From contig JAFAED010000140.1 of NCBI GenBank assembly GCA_023424275.1, positions 1-11,047 of the forward strand: DNA of 11,047 nt, given 5' to 3'. The notes below the pieces were generated by a model. That model searched no databases. It was not told the origin of the DNA and saw nothing but the letters and a program-made list of their open reading frames with translations. Made by a program: the position numbers and the translations under genes. This document shows, piece after piece, positions 1 through 8,613 of the stretch (within the stretch, counting starts at the first letter, position 1; each line of letters begins with the position of its first letter). The stretch is from Pseudomonadota bacterium (GTDB taxonomy: Bacteria > Pseudomonadota > Alphaproteobacteria > Sphingomonadales > Sphingomonadaceae).

Positions 1-989
1 AGACTGGGATCGGCGCCGTCAAAACCATGCAGCGCGGCGACGCGATCAGTTAGATCGGCAAGCCGGGTTGGCCCCATGATAGCGACGATGTCGGGATCGG
101 CGTCATAGACGATGAAGCTGGCGGTCTGTACGTAGAACACGGGCGAGGCGCGATAGGAGATCGGGATCATGTTGATCTCGCTCCATTCGTGCGGAATACC
201 CTCATCCATCCGCGGTTTGAGCCAGGCGAGACTCAAGGGGTCGGTCTGATAGACTTCGCGCTCGGCGGCACAGCCGGTGCAGCGGAAGCGCCAGCGGTTG
301 AACTGGTTGCCCTGTTTGATCAGCCGGAAGTCGGCCGCGCCGCACTGGCAACGGGGGATCTTGCGCAACTCGCCCTGCCCGTCGAGCGTGTTGCGATAGG
401 GTGACAGGCCCTCGAGCGCGCCGGACCAATGGACATAAACGACATCGAGCTGGCGCCATTTGCACTCCCGCTCGCCATTGTGAGCGCGGCAAGCAGTGGG
501 TAACGGGTCGAACAACTGGTGCGCCGGCGAGAGATACTCCCGCACGATCTCGCATTGGTCGCAGCGATAGACGAGCGGACCCGGTAAGTAGCCCATGCGG
601 TCGGGTCGAAGAAACTCAAACTGGTCGCTGGCGAGTTCGACGCCGCTTAGTCCACGCCGCGTCTGGTTGAAAAAACAGCTGTCGAGGAGCTGGACCTCGT
701 AAACGGGCGCGGATCGATTGTTGGTGATTGCCATGCCGCGCGCGAGCCAGCTCTGGCAGAACTCGGTCATGTTCTCGAAGATTTGATCGCGCCTGGTCGA
801 GCGCGCCGAAAAGTCGATCGCCGCACCTTCAATCGGTGCGGACATGCAGGCGCCTTTGCCTCCTTCCCAGGTGAACATGGCCCCCGGAGCATAGGCGGTC
901 GCAAGCTGCGGCTGCGAACGATTCATACTGGGCGGACGTGGGCGCTGGATGTTGCTGCCGCTCACTGTTTTGGTTCGGCTGTCGTTCAT
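1..989 (-). CDS. drmB: DrmB-like DISARM protein, N-terminal part (runs off the left edge)
   Basis: The frame is open from an ATG at 989 to the window edge: 329 codons, with the 3' end missing. The ATG lies 1 nt after the drmA stop, and a GGAGGA ribosome site sits 5 nt upstream inside the drmA tail, so translational coupling is likely. Near the N-terminus residues 24-47 carry RSQ..., YAPGA and EGGKGAC, resembling the N-terminal RSQ/GPGA-type motif of DrmB/DUF1998 proteins as I remember them. Two cysteine clusters follow: C143-x2-C146 with C167 and C176, and C214-x-C216 with C237-x2-C240. Both look like zinc-binding sites. DrmB is a DISARM core component that partners the DrmA helicase; the DUF1998 region, normally C-terminal, would lie outside the window. 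Identity rests on the N-terminal motif, the Cys clusters and the position after drmA. It could be another DUF1998 helicase-associated protein. Confidence 0.75.
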   Translation of the reverse strand, partial: MNDSRTKTVSGSNIQRPRPPSMNRSQPQLATAYAPGAMFTWEGGKGACMSAPIEGAAIDFSARSTRRDQIFENMTEFCQSWLARGMAITNNRSAPVYEVQLLDSCFFNQTRRGLSGVELASDQFEFLRPDRMGYLPGPLVYRCDQCEIVREYLSPAHQLFDPLPTACRAHNGERECKWRQLDVVYVHWSGALEGLSPYRNTLDGQGELRKIPRCQCGAADFRLIKQGNQFNRWRFRCTGCAAEREVYQTDPLSLAWLKPRMDEGIPHEWSEINMIPISYRASPVFYVQTASFIVYDADPDIVAIMGPTRLADLTDRVAALHGFDGADPS

Positions 990-990
990 C

Positions 991-3900
991 TCAGTCCTCC
1001 ATGTCTAAGGGTTGCGGATCGGCATCAAGCTCCGAGCGTACTGCATGCCGTTGTCCCCGGATAATCCGCATAACCTGACGCACTGTCTCGAAGTTAACGC
1101 TGCGATTGCGCCACGGGTCGCGCGGAGCGGCCTGGATGATGCCGCCGGAGTCGACATCGCGCAGCGAGGTCATCGGCCTTCGGACGGCTTGGGATTCGCG
1201 CGACCGCCAGAAATTGGCGAGAAGTGCGGCATCGGAACGGCTGGTGAAAGCATCGAGTAGAATGCGTACGCGGTCCTGTACGAACCGGCGGTAGTGTTCG
1301 GCGTGCGGTGCGGCGCCGATTGCGGCTGCCGAGCGTCCCTCGAGTCCCACCGCCTCCAGTGCAAAATTTGAGAGCGCCGCGATCGCGCCGGCACCGCCTT
1401 GGGCATGGCTGTCCGACCATGCCTTGACCGCGGCCGCAGTGCGGAAAGTGCGTGCGCCTCCCTTTGCGCCATCGGGCGCGCGGGCAAAGACCTCCTGTTC
1501 GACCACCCCGCAAAGATAGGTTTGGAGAATGCTGGGTACGATCCTACGAATGGCACGCTCGGCCCAACGCTGGACCGCCGGTGGCGGGATCATTCGCTCA
1601 AGGAAGCGGTGGAACTGGTCATGGGTCTCCACGACATAGCGGTCGCGGCGGCTCTGGGGCGTTGGCACCAACATACTGAATCCGACATGCGTTCGGCCGA
1701 CACGGCTGGATGCCTGAATATATTCAGCAATGTCGGCGGGTAGCCCCGCGAAGAACATGGCATTGAACTTATCGACGTCGACGCCATGGCTGATCGCCGA
1801 TGTGGCAACGATGTTGCGCAGCACCGCATCGAGCGGTTCGAAGGAAGCGCCGGGTTCCACCGATCCCTCCGCTTGCCGCATCACGTCCTGAATCTCGGCA
1901 ATCGTGACGCCGCCCGAAATCAGGGCGGTGAGGAATGGAATGTCCCCAACCGCGGCAGCGCGTTGGTCACGATCAACCTGTGCGGCCAGCGTTTCGATAA
2001 TCTGATCGCCGCCCTTCTTGTTGGTTACATAGGTGAGCGAGATGCGCTGGAGATCGAGCAGGCTCGCCAGCAGGTCAGGCGTTTGCGCGAGGGCCTGCAG
2101 AGCTTCGGCGCGCAGCGGCGAGAGCGGATCTTCGGGCGGCAGCGCTGCCGAGAGCGTGGCGATTACCCGCCCGGTGTTCCCGTCCTCCAATGCCCGCCAC
2201 AGCCGGGTGAAGGCGAGATGATAGGCGGACACGACGGCCGAGGTCGTCATCGTGTGCGACCGGCCGTTGGTCATGATCGAGACGTAGAGGCGCATGCGCG
2301 GCGCGGCCATTTCTGGACGCCGCGCCGGGGGCAGGCTTTCGGCATAGGCCTGTCGCTCAGCTCGGAGCGGTACGCGCGGCGCTGCGTAGAAAGATTCGTA
2401 AAGCGACGGTCCCGGGCAAGGGAAGCGTAGTGGCTCGCGCTGATAGAGGACGCGCAACTGCCGATCCGGATCAGAGATCGTCGCCGTTGCAGCGATTACC
2501 TTAGCAAGGCGTGGCTGACGTTCGGTCGGCGCCGGCGACCATTGCGCCACCAGGCTGGCCAGCATCCCATTCCCGAAGCGACGCTGCAGCGCCTCAAACA
2601 GGGTCTCGAACAGCCCCGAGAAGGTGCCGAGGCTCTCGTCGAGCAGATGCCCCTCATCCTGGATGACGAGACTGGGGAAAGGATCATGGAAGATACCGAT
2701 GCCATTGGCGAATGCCGGCTGTAGCCGCTCCCAGCCTTCGTCCTCGGCTCGCGTGAGCTGTGTCGCGGTGCGCGGCACGAACAAGTGACCATTTCCAGGA
2801 TCGCGGTACCGAGCGACGCCCATCATGCCGGCGATCGCGGCGATCGTCCGGTCGTGCTGCCCGATCAGCGCTAGCTTGTCGATCGTGCCGAGCACGACCG
2901 AGGGCGCGCGTTGATAGATCGTATCGTCGGTCAGGATGAAGGGCAGCGGGACGCGATGCGGCTGCGGCGGATTGGCGGCATTCCAGGCGCAATCTTCGTC
3001 GTTGAAGCAGACGATGCCGATACGCCCATGCTGGCGGGGATAACGCCGCATGCCCGTCGCCGCACCGCAGCTCGGACAGGTGCGCAGCTTGTCATACGCT
3101 TCGAGCGCTTCGCGATAGCGGTTCGACCGTCGGCGCGCACTTTTGGCGCTCTCGCTGTTGTCCTCGGGCGGATGAAGCAGCGCATCATCGTTGGCATAAG
3201 CAGCTGTGCCGATCGTCGGCACGCCACCAAAGCCCTGGGCCACGCGGTTGGGCGTATTGCCGGAGCCGACCCAGAAGCCGATCTCGAATGGCCAGCTGCC
3301 AAGCCCCGCGCGAAGGCGGACAAGCTCGGCATGGACGAGCACGCGCAGCAGTCGGCGCGCTTGCTGAAGGGTGAGCAGGCGCAGCGGATAGCGGACGAGC
3401 GCCGTGACGCCGCGATCCTTGCCACGCAGGCGATCGAGGAAGAGATTGTAGACGAGCAGCCCGAAGAAGGCCTCAGATTTGCCGCCGCCGGTGGGAAAAT
3501 AGAGCAGGCTCGCGGACAGTTCGTCGCGGAACGCGTCGAACCGATCCGCATAGGCCGGCATGCGGCTCGCGAGCGTGGGCACATGCGCGAGGATGAAAGC
3601 GAGCTGGAACAGGCGCCAATCGGTGAAGCGCGTGCCCCCGTAGGCAGCGAAAGCCTCGTTGGTGAGCAGCCAGGCGCGCCAGGGTGCCGCGCGCTCCTGA
3701 AGTGCCACTCGTTCAGGCGCGGGTGCGCCGGCATCAAGGGCTTGCTGAGCAGCGCGGGCGGCGACCAGCAGCTCGATACCAGCGCGGATATAGCCGGCCT
3801 CGCGGCGATAGGCCTCGATGTCAACCGTGTGCATGGCGCGCTCACGATCGGCATCGGCCGGATCTAGTTCTTCTCCAACATCGACCGCGCTCTGTTCGGC

Positions 3901-5631
3901 GATCCAGGCGTCATAAGCATCCGGTAGCGCCAGCAGGCGCTCAGGCGCGGTCGCGGGGTCGCTGAGCATCGCATAGGAGGTTGGCACGCCAGCGATGGTT
4001 CGTGGGTCGATCCGCGGCTGACAATATCGTGGTGCCCACGTCGTCCTCAGCGTGACCGTATCGCCATGACCAATCTGCTCGACCCCGCAATTGAGCCCCA
4101 TGGCAGGATATTCGAGCCAATCCCGGAAACGGTAGGAGGGCTGCACACGGTCGAGCCGAAGCGGGCGATGGATCGCCGCCGCCAGGCTTACGGTCAATCC
4201 GACCTGAAACAGGCCGTGCTCGAAGGCGCCCAGATCGCGGGTTGCCGGCTGAAGCGCGTCGTTCTGTAGCGCTACGCGCATGTTGGCCCGCGTGGGATCG
4301 ACGAAGTCGGGATCGATATCCACGACCAGCGTCACGCCTGCCAGGTTCGGGCGGATATCATCCAGCGTGGCCGGACGCCGCTGGCGTAGCGCCTCCAGAT
4401 GGGCGTCCCAGCTGGCGCGATTGGCGAACTGGCTGGGCAGGATGGTTTCGCGGGGACGATAGGCATCACGCTGCCCTTCCTCGGTCGCCAGCCAGGCGCG
4501 GAGCACGCAGTCGATCTCGGCGAGCAAAGCCGTTGCGAATGTGGCGCACGCTTGGTCGCGACCGGTCTGATCACCACGCGCGAGCGGCAACCGCACGGGC
4601 TCAAGCGTGAGGTGCACGCGCCGCCATTTCTGCGGAATGGGTTGCGGCGCGGCATGACGATCTTCGAGCCAGCCGGCACCCGGGCGAATCGGACCCAAAG
4701 CGCCAGTCGCCGGCGCGGGTCCGCGCTCGGGATCGTCCTCGCTCGTTTCCTCGACATCGGGCGTTTCGTCGATGTGAGAGACGTCGCTGGTCTCCGGTTC
4801 GAGCAGATCGTCGGCGGTGAGAGGGCGTGCTCCCTGATTTCCATCGGTATTGACCGTGATGTTAAGCTCGCGGAAGGCGCGATCGAACGCCGCGCGACGA
4901 ATCTCGGTACGCTGACGGCTTCGTTCAATCCGCGCAGCCCTGCGGCGGGCGGCCGACGCAGCGCGTGCCTCCGCCGCCTGCTCGGCCCGGTTTGCGTTAA
5001 CGGCGGCGGCGCGGGCATTACCCTGCGCTTCCGCATCCCCGCCTTGTGCTGCTTCCTCGGCGAGATCGGCACGCTCCCGCGCATTTTCGGCTTCGGCCAC
5101 CGCATCGCCGCCACGCTCGTCAGGTTCTTCGTCGTCGATCGGCGGGAGCTGGGCCACCGCTTCATCGATATACTGGCGCGCCAAGGCCTCGACTTGTTGC
5201 CGTGCGGCGCGCGAGAGCTGCGGCTGCGGCATCATCTCGTGACGAGGCTCGCTGATCTCGTCCCAGCTGGGGAGTTCACGAACATAGATGGCAAGACTTG
5301 GCTGCACGACCGCCTCGCCCGCGGCGTCAGCGGCCAGCTGCAGGTCGAGACCGAGGGTGGCGAGATGGATGTCGCTCGTCTCGTCCCCGCCCATCTGGTC
5401 GAAGCGGGGGAGCAGGAATCCGCTCACCAGTTGCGACGAAGGTTTCGCGCCAAAGAGAAAGGCGCCGCTGGCGCTGCCTCCCGTGCAATGCTCGACAGTG
5501 AGCCCAAGCAGCCCGTCGACAATGGCCTCCTTTGCCTCGGTAAGGTCGCCTTCGACCTGCGGCGCGCGTAAGTCGGCGGCGCGCAGAACCGGTCGTGGCT
5601 CCGAAGTTATCTGGCCATCAGGATCGCACAT
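991..5631 (-). CDS. drmA: DrmA-like DISARM superfamily 2 helicase (1546 aa)
   Basis: A large helicase with clear SF2 motifs: Walker A FPTGGGKS at 712-719; motif Ia-like segment RYPLRLLTLQQ around 747-757; Walker B/motif II as QDEGH at 991-995 (DEGH in place of DEAH); motif III ATATIS at 1048-1053; motif V around 1277-1290 (TSAISHGVDVDKFN); motif VI QASSRVGR at 1306-1313. A four-cysteine knuckle (C852-x2-C855, C875-x5-C881) lies between motifs Ia and II. Residues about 168-250 are rich in Ala/Glu/Arg and probably helical or coiled coil, followed by an acidic stretch near 270-303, giving a long N-terminal region before the ATPase core. In DISARM, DrmA forms the DNA-engaging core with DrmB. The start ATG overlaps the end of drmE by 25 nt and has AAGGA 9 nt upstream. 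It is longer than the DrmA proteins I remember, because of the N-terminal part. Helicase identity is certain; the DrmA label relies on motif style plus neighbours. Confidence 0.85.
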   Translation of the reverse strand: MCDPDGQITSEPRPVLRAADLRAPQVEGDLTEAKEAIVDGLLGLTVEHCTGGSASGAFLFGAKPSSQLVSGFLLPRFDQMGGDETSDIHLATLGLDLQLAADAAGEAVVQPSLAIYVRELPSWDEISEPRHEMMPQPQLSRAARQQVEALARQYIDEAVAQLPPIDDEEPDERGGDAVAEAENARERADLAEEAAQGGDAEAQGNARAAAVNANRAEQAAEARAASAARRRAARIERSRQRTEIRRAAFDRAFRELNITVNTDGNQGARPLTADDLLEPETSDVSHIDETPDVEETSEDDPERGPAPATGALGPIRPGAGWLEDRHAAPQPIPQKWRRVHLTLEPVRLPLARGDQTGRDQACATFATALLAEIDCVLRAWLATEEGQRDAYRPRETILPSQFANRASWDAHLEALRQRRPATLDDIRPNLAGVTLVVDIDPDFVDPTRANMRVALQNDALQPATRDLGAFEHGLFQVGLTVSLAAAIHRPLRLDRVQPSYRFRDWLEYPAMGLNCGVEQIGHGDTVTLRTTWAPRYCQPRIDPRTIAGVPTSYAMLSDPATAPERLLALPDAYDAWIAEQSAVDVGEELDPADADRERAMHTVDIEAYRREAGYIRAGIELLVAARAAQQALDAGAPAPERVALQERAAPWRAWLLTNEAFAAYGGTRFTDWRLFQLAFILAHVPTLASRMPAYADRFDAFRDELSASLLYFPTGGGKSEAFFGLLVYNLFLDRLRGKDRGVTALVRYPLRLLTLQQARRLLRVLVHAELVRLRAGLGSWPFEIGFWVGSGNTPNRVAQGFGGVPTIGTAAYANDDALLHPPEDNSESAKSARRRSNRYREALEAYDKLRTCPSCGAATGMRRYPRQHGRIGIVCFNDEDCAWNAANPPQPHRVPLPFILTDDTIYQRAPSVVLGTIDKLALIGQHDRTIAAIAGMMGVARYRDPGNGHLFVPRTATQLTRAEDEGWERLQPAFANGIGIFHDPFPSLVIQDEGHLLDESLGTFSGLFETLFEALQRRFGNGMLASLVAQWSPAPTERQPRLAKVIAATATISDPDRQLRVLYQREPLRFPCPGPSLYESFYAAPRVPLRAERQAYAESLPPARRPEMAAPRMRLYVSIMTNGRSHTMTTSAVVSAYHLAFTRLWRALEDGNTGRVIATLSAALPPEDPLSPLRAEALQALAQTPDLLASLLDLQRISLTYVTNKKGGDQIIETLAAQVDRDQRAAAVGDIPFLTALISGGVTIAEIQDVMRQAEGSVEPGASFEPLDAVLRNIVATSAISHGVDVDKFNAMFFAGLPADIAEYIQASSRVGRTHVGFSMLVPTPQSRRDRYVVETHDQFHRFLERMIPPPAVQRWAERAIRRIVPSILQTYLCGVVEQEVFARAPDGAKGGARTFRTAAAVKAWSDSHAQGGAGAIAALSNFALEAVGLEGRSAAAIGAAPHAEHYRRFVQDRVRILLDAFTSRSDAALLANFWRSRESQAVRRPMTSLRDVDSGGIIQAAPRDPWRNRSVNFETVRQVMRIIRGQRHAVRSELDADPQPLDMED
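995..1000 (-). promoter_or_regulatory. Ribosome binding site of drmB
   Basis: GGAGGA on the minus strand, 5 nt before the ATG at 989 and inside the last codons of drmA. It is the strongest Shine-Dalgarno match among the genes here and fixes the drmB start. Confidence 0.7.
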
Positions 5632-8438
5632 CCATCTTCATCCTTTGACTGATCCTCGACGGTCGGCGACGCTTGGACCGTGTCAAGGTGATCGAGCGCG
5701 CGTTCGCGCAGTTCAGCGATGCTGGCACGCAAAGCTGGATCGAGCCCAGCGGCTGCCCCGTGCGGATCGACCAGCACCGAGATGAACGCTTGCGCCATTC
5801 GCGCGCCGGCGCGCCGTTTGTCGATGCGGAGCGGGTCGATGCCCTCGCGCCACATCTTGTCAGCGATGGGGGCAGCAACTCCGACCGCTCCCATGAGCAG
5901 GTCAAAATCGTCGCGGTCCTGTGGCGCGTGGGGGCGTAGCTGCTCATCACTCTGCAGGCGGTAGGACTCTGCGCTCAGCCACTCGGCTACAGCTGCGGTG
6001 GTGACGCTCAATCCCTTCGGCCGCAACTGAGCATGAAGAGCACGCGCCTTGGCGGTAAGTCCATTGCCTGGGAGCGCCGCCACCGCATTAGCCACCGCAT
6101 CGTGATAGACCTTCACCCAACCGCGGGCGAGAACGTGAATTGGGAGGACTCGGCGAGCATCATCAATGAAGGCGCGATCGGGAACGACAACGGCATCACC
6201 GGGCTGCAGGTCACGTGCCACAGCCCTATCGAAGGGGTTGGTCGCTGCCTGCCGGCGATAAACAATGACGGTCGATCCCGGCCTGACACGAAGGCTTCGG
6301 CCGCTATCCAATCGCACAAACAGGCTGCTACTACCCCCATCCCCGCTGCCCTCGGCCAAGTCAACCACCGGATCGGGTATATCAATCGGTGGCCGCGAGG
6401 CCAGTTCGAGGTCGACAGCACCGACCGATCGAGCTTCAGCCTCGCGCTTGCTCGCAGACGCGATCGCACGAAGCCGGCCGCCGATCTGCCCTTCGCCGCC
6501 AAAGGAAGGATCACGCGCAAGTGTCGCATAGCTTCCGGCAGCGCGCAGCGCGAATGCGCGATCACACAGCACCAGCGCAGTCGCGGGCAGCCAAGGACGG
6601 ATAAGGAGCCGATCGAGAAACGCAAGCCGCGGCGCGACCAGGATCAGCTGACGCCAACTGTTGCGATTCTTACCACCTTCGATGGATTGGAGTACCGCCT
6701 CAAGTGCACCGGTATGCGTAATATGGGTCTGGCCGCGTTCCATGCGGCGGCGGAGAACGCCTGCGACTTCCGAATAGCCGCCGAAGCGGGCGCGCGCGAG
6801 GCGGAGATCAGTTTCGTCTGAAAAACAAACGATACCAAAGCTCGAAGCCCTGCTCATCGACAGCGCCAGCGTCGCAAGCGCTGAGCCTATCGGGGTTTCC
6901 GAAGCGAGACCCACATAAGCTTGGCGCACGGCGTCCTCGGCAGCAAGCAGCCGCTCACGCTGCGCGCCAGTGGCACCATCGTCCAAAGCAGTGAGGATGG
7001 GCGCAAGAACGCTCGATTCCAAGCGTGTCTGGAGGAATCCTTCGGCAGCCGCTTGGCCATCGAGATCGCATAGAATCGTGTAGGCTTCGTCGAGACCACA
7101 GGGCAAAGCGGCGGCACGCCGCAGGTTCGCGGCGCTGCGTCGCAGCCAACCGGCTGTCGTCGGATCGGCACCGCGAGCAGCGGCAGTGAGCGCGTCGATC
7201 GCAGCTACACTGGTACCCGCCGAGGATTGGAATTCCGTTTCCAGTGGTGTGACCTCGCCTATTGGTGGATCGGACATCTCGAGGTCGGCGCTCGAGCGGA
7301 TGATGGTCGGCAGCGCCATGGCGGGCCGGTTTGCCTTGCGTGCTGGCTTGCTTTGTTTGAGAATTGCCGCAACTCGACGTTGCACAAAGGAATCCTGCGT
7401 GATGGCCAGAATGGGGAGGGTCGGCTGTCGGGTGACCAGCGCGTCAATGAACCGCTCGACTTCGGCTTCCCATCCAAAGCCAAGTCGCCTCAGAGCGGGA
7501 TAACAAAGGTCGAGCAGACAAAGGTCCGCCGGCCGGCCACCTTGGTCAGGACTGAGAGCGGGATGCTGCAGAATGTTGCGCACATCGGCGCGCGCGGTGA
7601 TGCCGAAGAAACCGAACGGTGCTTGAGCAGGATCGGTCAGTATCGGCCTATAGTCAGGTAATTCATTAAGGTTCGCGCCATACCGGACCCGGCCAAACAG
7701 CTCATGTATCGGAGCCCCGAAGGGCGGGGGCACATTCTCACCACGATCCGCCGAAAATAGTGGGTAGAGCTCTGCGAGATTGGGATGGGCAAGATGTGGA
7801 AATCGCTGCTCTCGACGGGACAATTGCGTAAAATGGCCGAGCATTTCGTGAAGATCGCGTAGTGCCTCCGACAATTCGGCCTTCCCAGCGGCTCGGCGCG
7901 TAAGGTGCAGCGAATTTGCGCGGATGATTACGTTGCGATCAACCAGCCAACGGCGCTGATCAGCGCCGGTCCCACCGCCGCGCCAGGGGAAGTAGAGAGT
8001 GCGAAAGTCCGGCACAGCGGAACAGAAGCGATGATTCTTCTCAACCTGCGGCGCAGCGCTTCCGAGGACGGCGAGCATTGCCAAAGGATGGAGGATCGAG
8101 ATGTCACGTTGGCCTGCTGGCCATTGCAGAACGGACGAAGACTCCCCGCCAACCAGCGTCGCCAGAAAGAGGTCCAACAACTCCAGCGTAGGCCGATTAA
8201 ATGCCGTGAGTGGGCCTAGTTCAAGGTCGTAGCGGCGGAACCGAAGTGACTCCGCAAACTTACGCGCTGCGGCAATATCCAATGTGACAAACCGGTTAGG
8301 CTTCTCGCTTTCGGCTTTTTCGGCGGCAAGCGCAACTTGGCGTCGCTCTTGCAACTCAGCCGCAAGGGCAGCACGCCGCGCTACGTTCTCGGCCTGCGCG
8401 ACCTGTATCTTCGCTAGACTATCGTGCCCCCATCGCAA
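5607..8438 (-). CDS. drmE: DrmE-like DISARM class 2 protein (943 aa)
   Basis: A large protein directly upstream of, and overlapping, drmA. The N-terminus (about 10-45) is a charged, Ala-rich helix, likely coiled coil. Hydrophobic strand-like segments near 304-310 and 341-347, and near 534-539 and 598-626 (for example LILVAP at 598-603), suggest alpha/beta Rossmann-like folding, but I see no Walker A loop or nuclease motif. Around 744-765 the segment DLQPGDAVVVPD leads into a helical C-terminal region with an AVAEWL segment at 816-821. This layout resembles what I recall of DrmE, the class 2 DISARM protein whose biochemical role is unsettled. The only usable start in frame after the stop at 8481-8483 is TTG at 8438, with no good Shine-Dalgarno sequence, so the true start may differ. 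The name depends partly on position before drmA; a divergent defence protein of another family is possible. Confidence 0.65.
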   Translation of the reverse strand: MRWGHDSLAKIQVAQAENVARRAALAAELQERRQVALAAEKAESEKPNRFVTLDIAAARKFAESLRFRRYDLELGPLTAFNRPTLELLDLFLATLVGGESSSVLQWPAGQRDISILHPLAMLAVLGSAAPQVEKNHRFCSAVPDFRTLYFPWRGGGTGADQRRWLVDRNVIIRANSLHLTRRAAGKAELSEALRDLHEMLGHFTQLSRREQRFPHLAHPNLAELYPLFSADRGENVPPPFGAPIHELFGRVRYGANLNELPDYRPILTDPAQAPFGFFGITARADVRNILQHPALSPDQGGRPADLCLLDLCYPALRRLGFGWEAEVERFIDALVTRQPTLPILAITQDSFVQRRVAAILKQSKPARKANRPAMALPTIIRSSADLEMSDPPIGEVTPLETEFQSSAGTSVAAIDALTAAARGADPTTAGWLRRSAANLRRAAALPCGLDEAYTILCDLDGQAAAEGFLQTRLESSVLAPILTALDDGATGAQRERLLAAEDAVRQAYVGLASETPIGSALATLALSMSRASSFGIVCFSDETDLRLARARFGGYSEVAGVLRRRMERGQTHITHTGALEAVLQSIEGGKNRNSWRQLILVAPRLAFLDRLLIRPWLPATALVLCDRAFALRAAGSYATLARDPSFGGEGQIGGRLRAIASASKREAEARSVGAVDLELASRPPIDIPDPVVDLAEGSGDGGSSSLFVRLDSGRSLRVRPGSTVIVYRRQAATNPFDRAVARDLQPGDAVVVPDRAFIDDARRVLPIHVLARGWVKVYHDAVANAVAALPGNGLTAKARALHAQLRPKGLSVTTAAVAEWLSAESYRLQSDEQLRPHAPQDRDDFDLLMGAVGVAAPIADKMWREGIDPLRIDKRRAGARMAQAFISVLVDPHGAAAGLDPALRASIAELRERALDHLDTVQASPTVEDQSKDEDGCAILMAR
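5641..5645 (-). promoter_or_regulatory. Probable ribosome binding site of drmA
   Basis: AAGGA on the minus strand, 9 nt upstream of the ATG at 5631, within the last codons of the DrmE-like gene. It supports the ATG start and hence the 25-nt overlap. Confidence 0.45.
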
Positions 8439-8500
8439 ACGGCGAAGCCCCCCGAATAGCTGAGCCTGATGATTCGTCCTCTATTGTTCCTAAGCTATTC

Positions 8501-8513
8501 TTGTGCGCAACAA
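8501..8513. repeat. Second short inverted repeat TTGT-N5-ACAA
   Basis: A 4-bp dyad with centre GCGCA, one base away from the stronger dyad at 8515-8530. The two share TTGC/GCAA-type sequence. Alone it could be chance; side by side they may form a double operator. Confidence 0.25.
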
Positions 8514-8514
8514 C

Positions 8515-8530
8515 TCTTGCGATTGCAAGA
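8515..8530. promoter_or_regulatory. Inverted repeat TCTTGC-N4-GCAAGA, candidate operator
   Basis: A perfect 6-bp dyad with a 4-nt centre (GATT), lying 77-92 nt upstream of the TTG start of the DrmE-like gene. It sits in non-coding DNA and no T-run follows on either strand, so a regulator binding site fits better than a terminator. No regulator gene is present in the window. Confidence 0.35.
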
Positions 8531-8613
8531 TGACTCTTCGTTACACGCATTCCTAATATTCCATTCGGTTTCTCCAAAGACTTGATGTAACCTTGAGCTT
8601 CAGCGGAAAAAAC

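Larger units (their letters stand above)
8439..8613. other. Intergenic region between the pAgo/HEPN module and the DISARM-like operon
   Basis: This is the only sizeable non-coding gap in the window: 175 nt and AT-richer than its surroundings. No ORF or tRNA is recognisable. On the minus strand a T6 run at 8607-8612 follows the HEPN stop, but the GC stem before it is only about 4 bp, so termination is doubtful. No convincing -35/-10 pair is visible. Two inverted repeats in the middle are listed separately. The region most likely holds the promoter of the drmE-drmA-drmB operon. Confidence 0.5.

Noticed and set aside
2911..3867. 318-aa plus-strand and 307-aa minus-strand alternative frames
   Set aside because: Both fall inside the helicase core of drmA, which has clear motifs in its own frame; the alternatives are compositionally biased (Arg, Ala, Ser rich) without motifs.
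4399..5571. 390-aa open frame on the plus strand
   Set aside because: It lies wholly antisense to drmA, has no recognisable domain, and arises from the high-GC codon bias that keeps the opposite strand open.
6033..6821. 262-aa plus-strand frame
   Set aside because: Antisense to the DrmE-like gene, no ribosome site or domain seen; a shadow frame.
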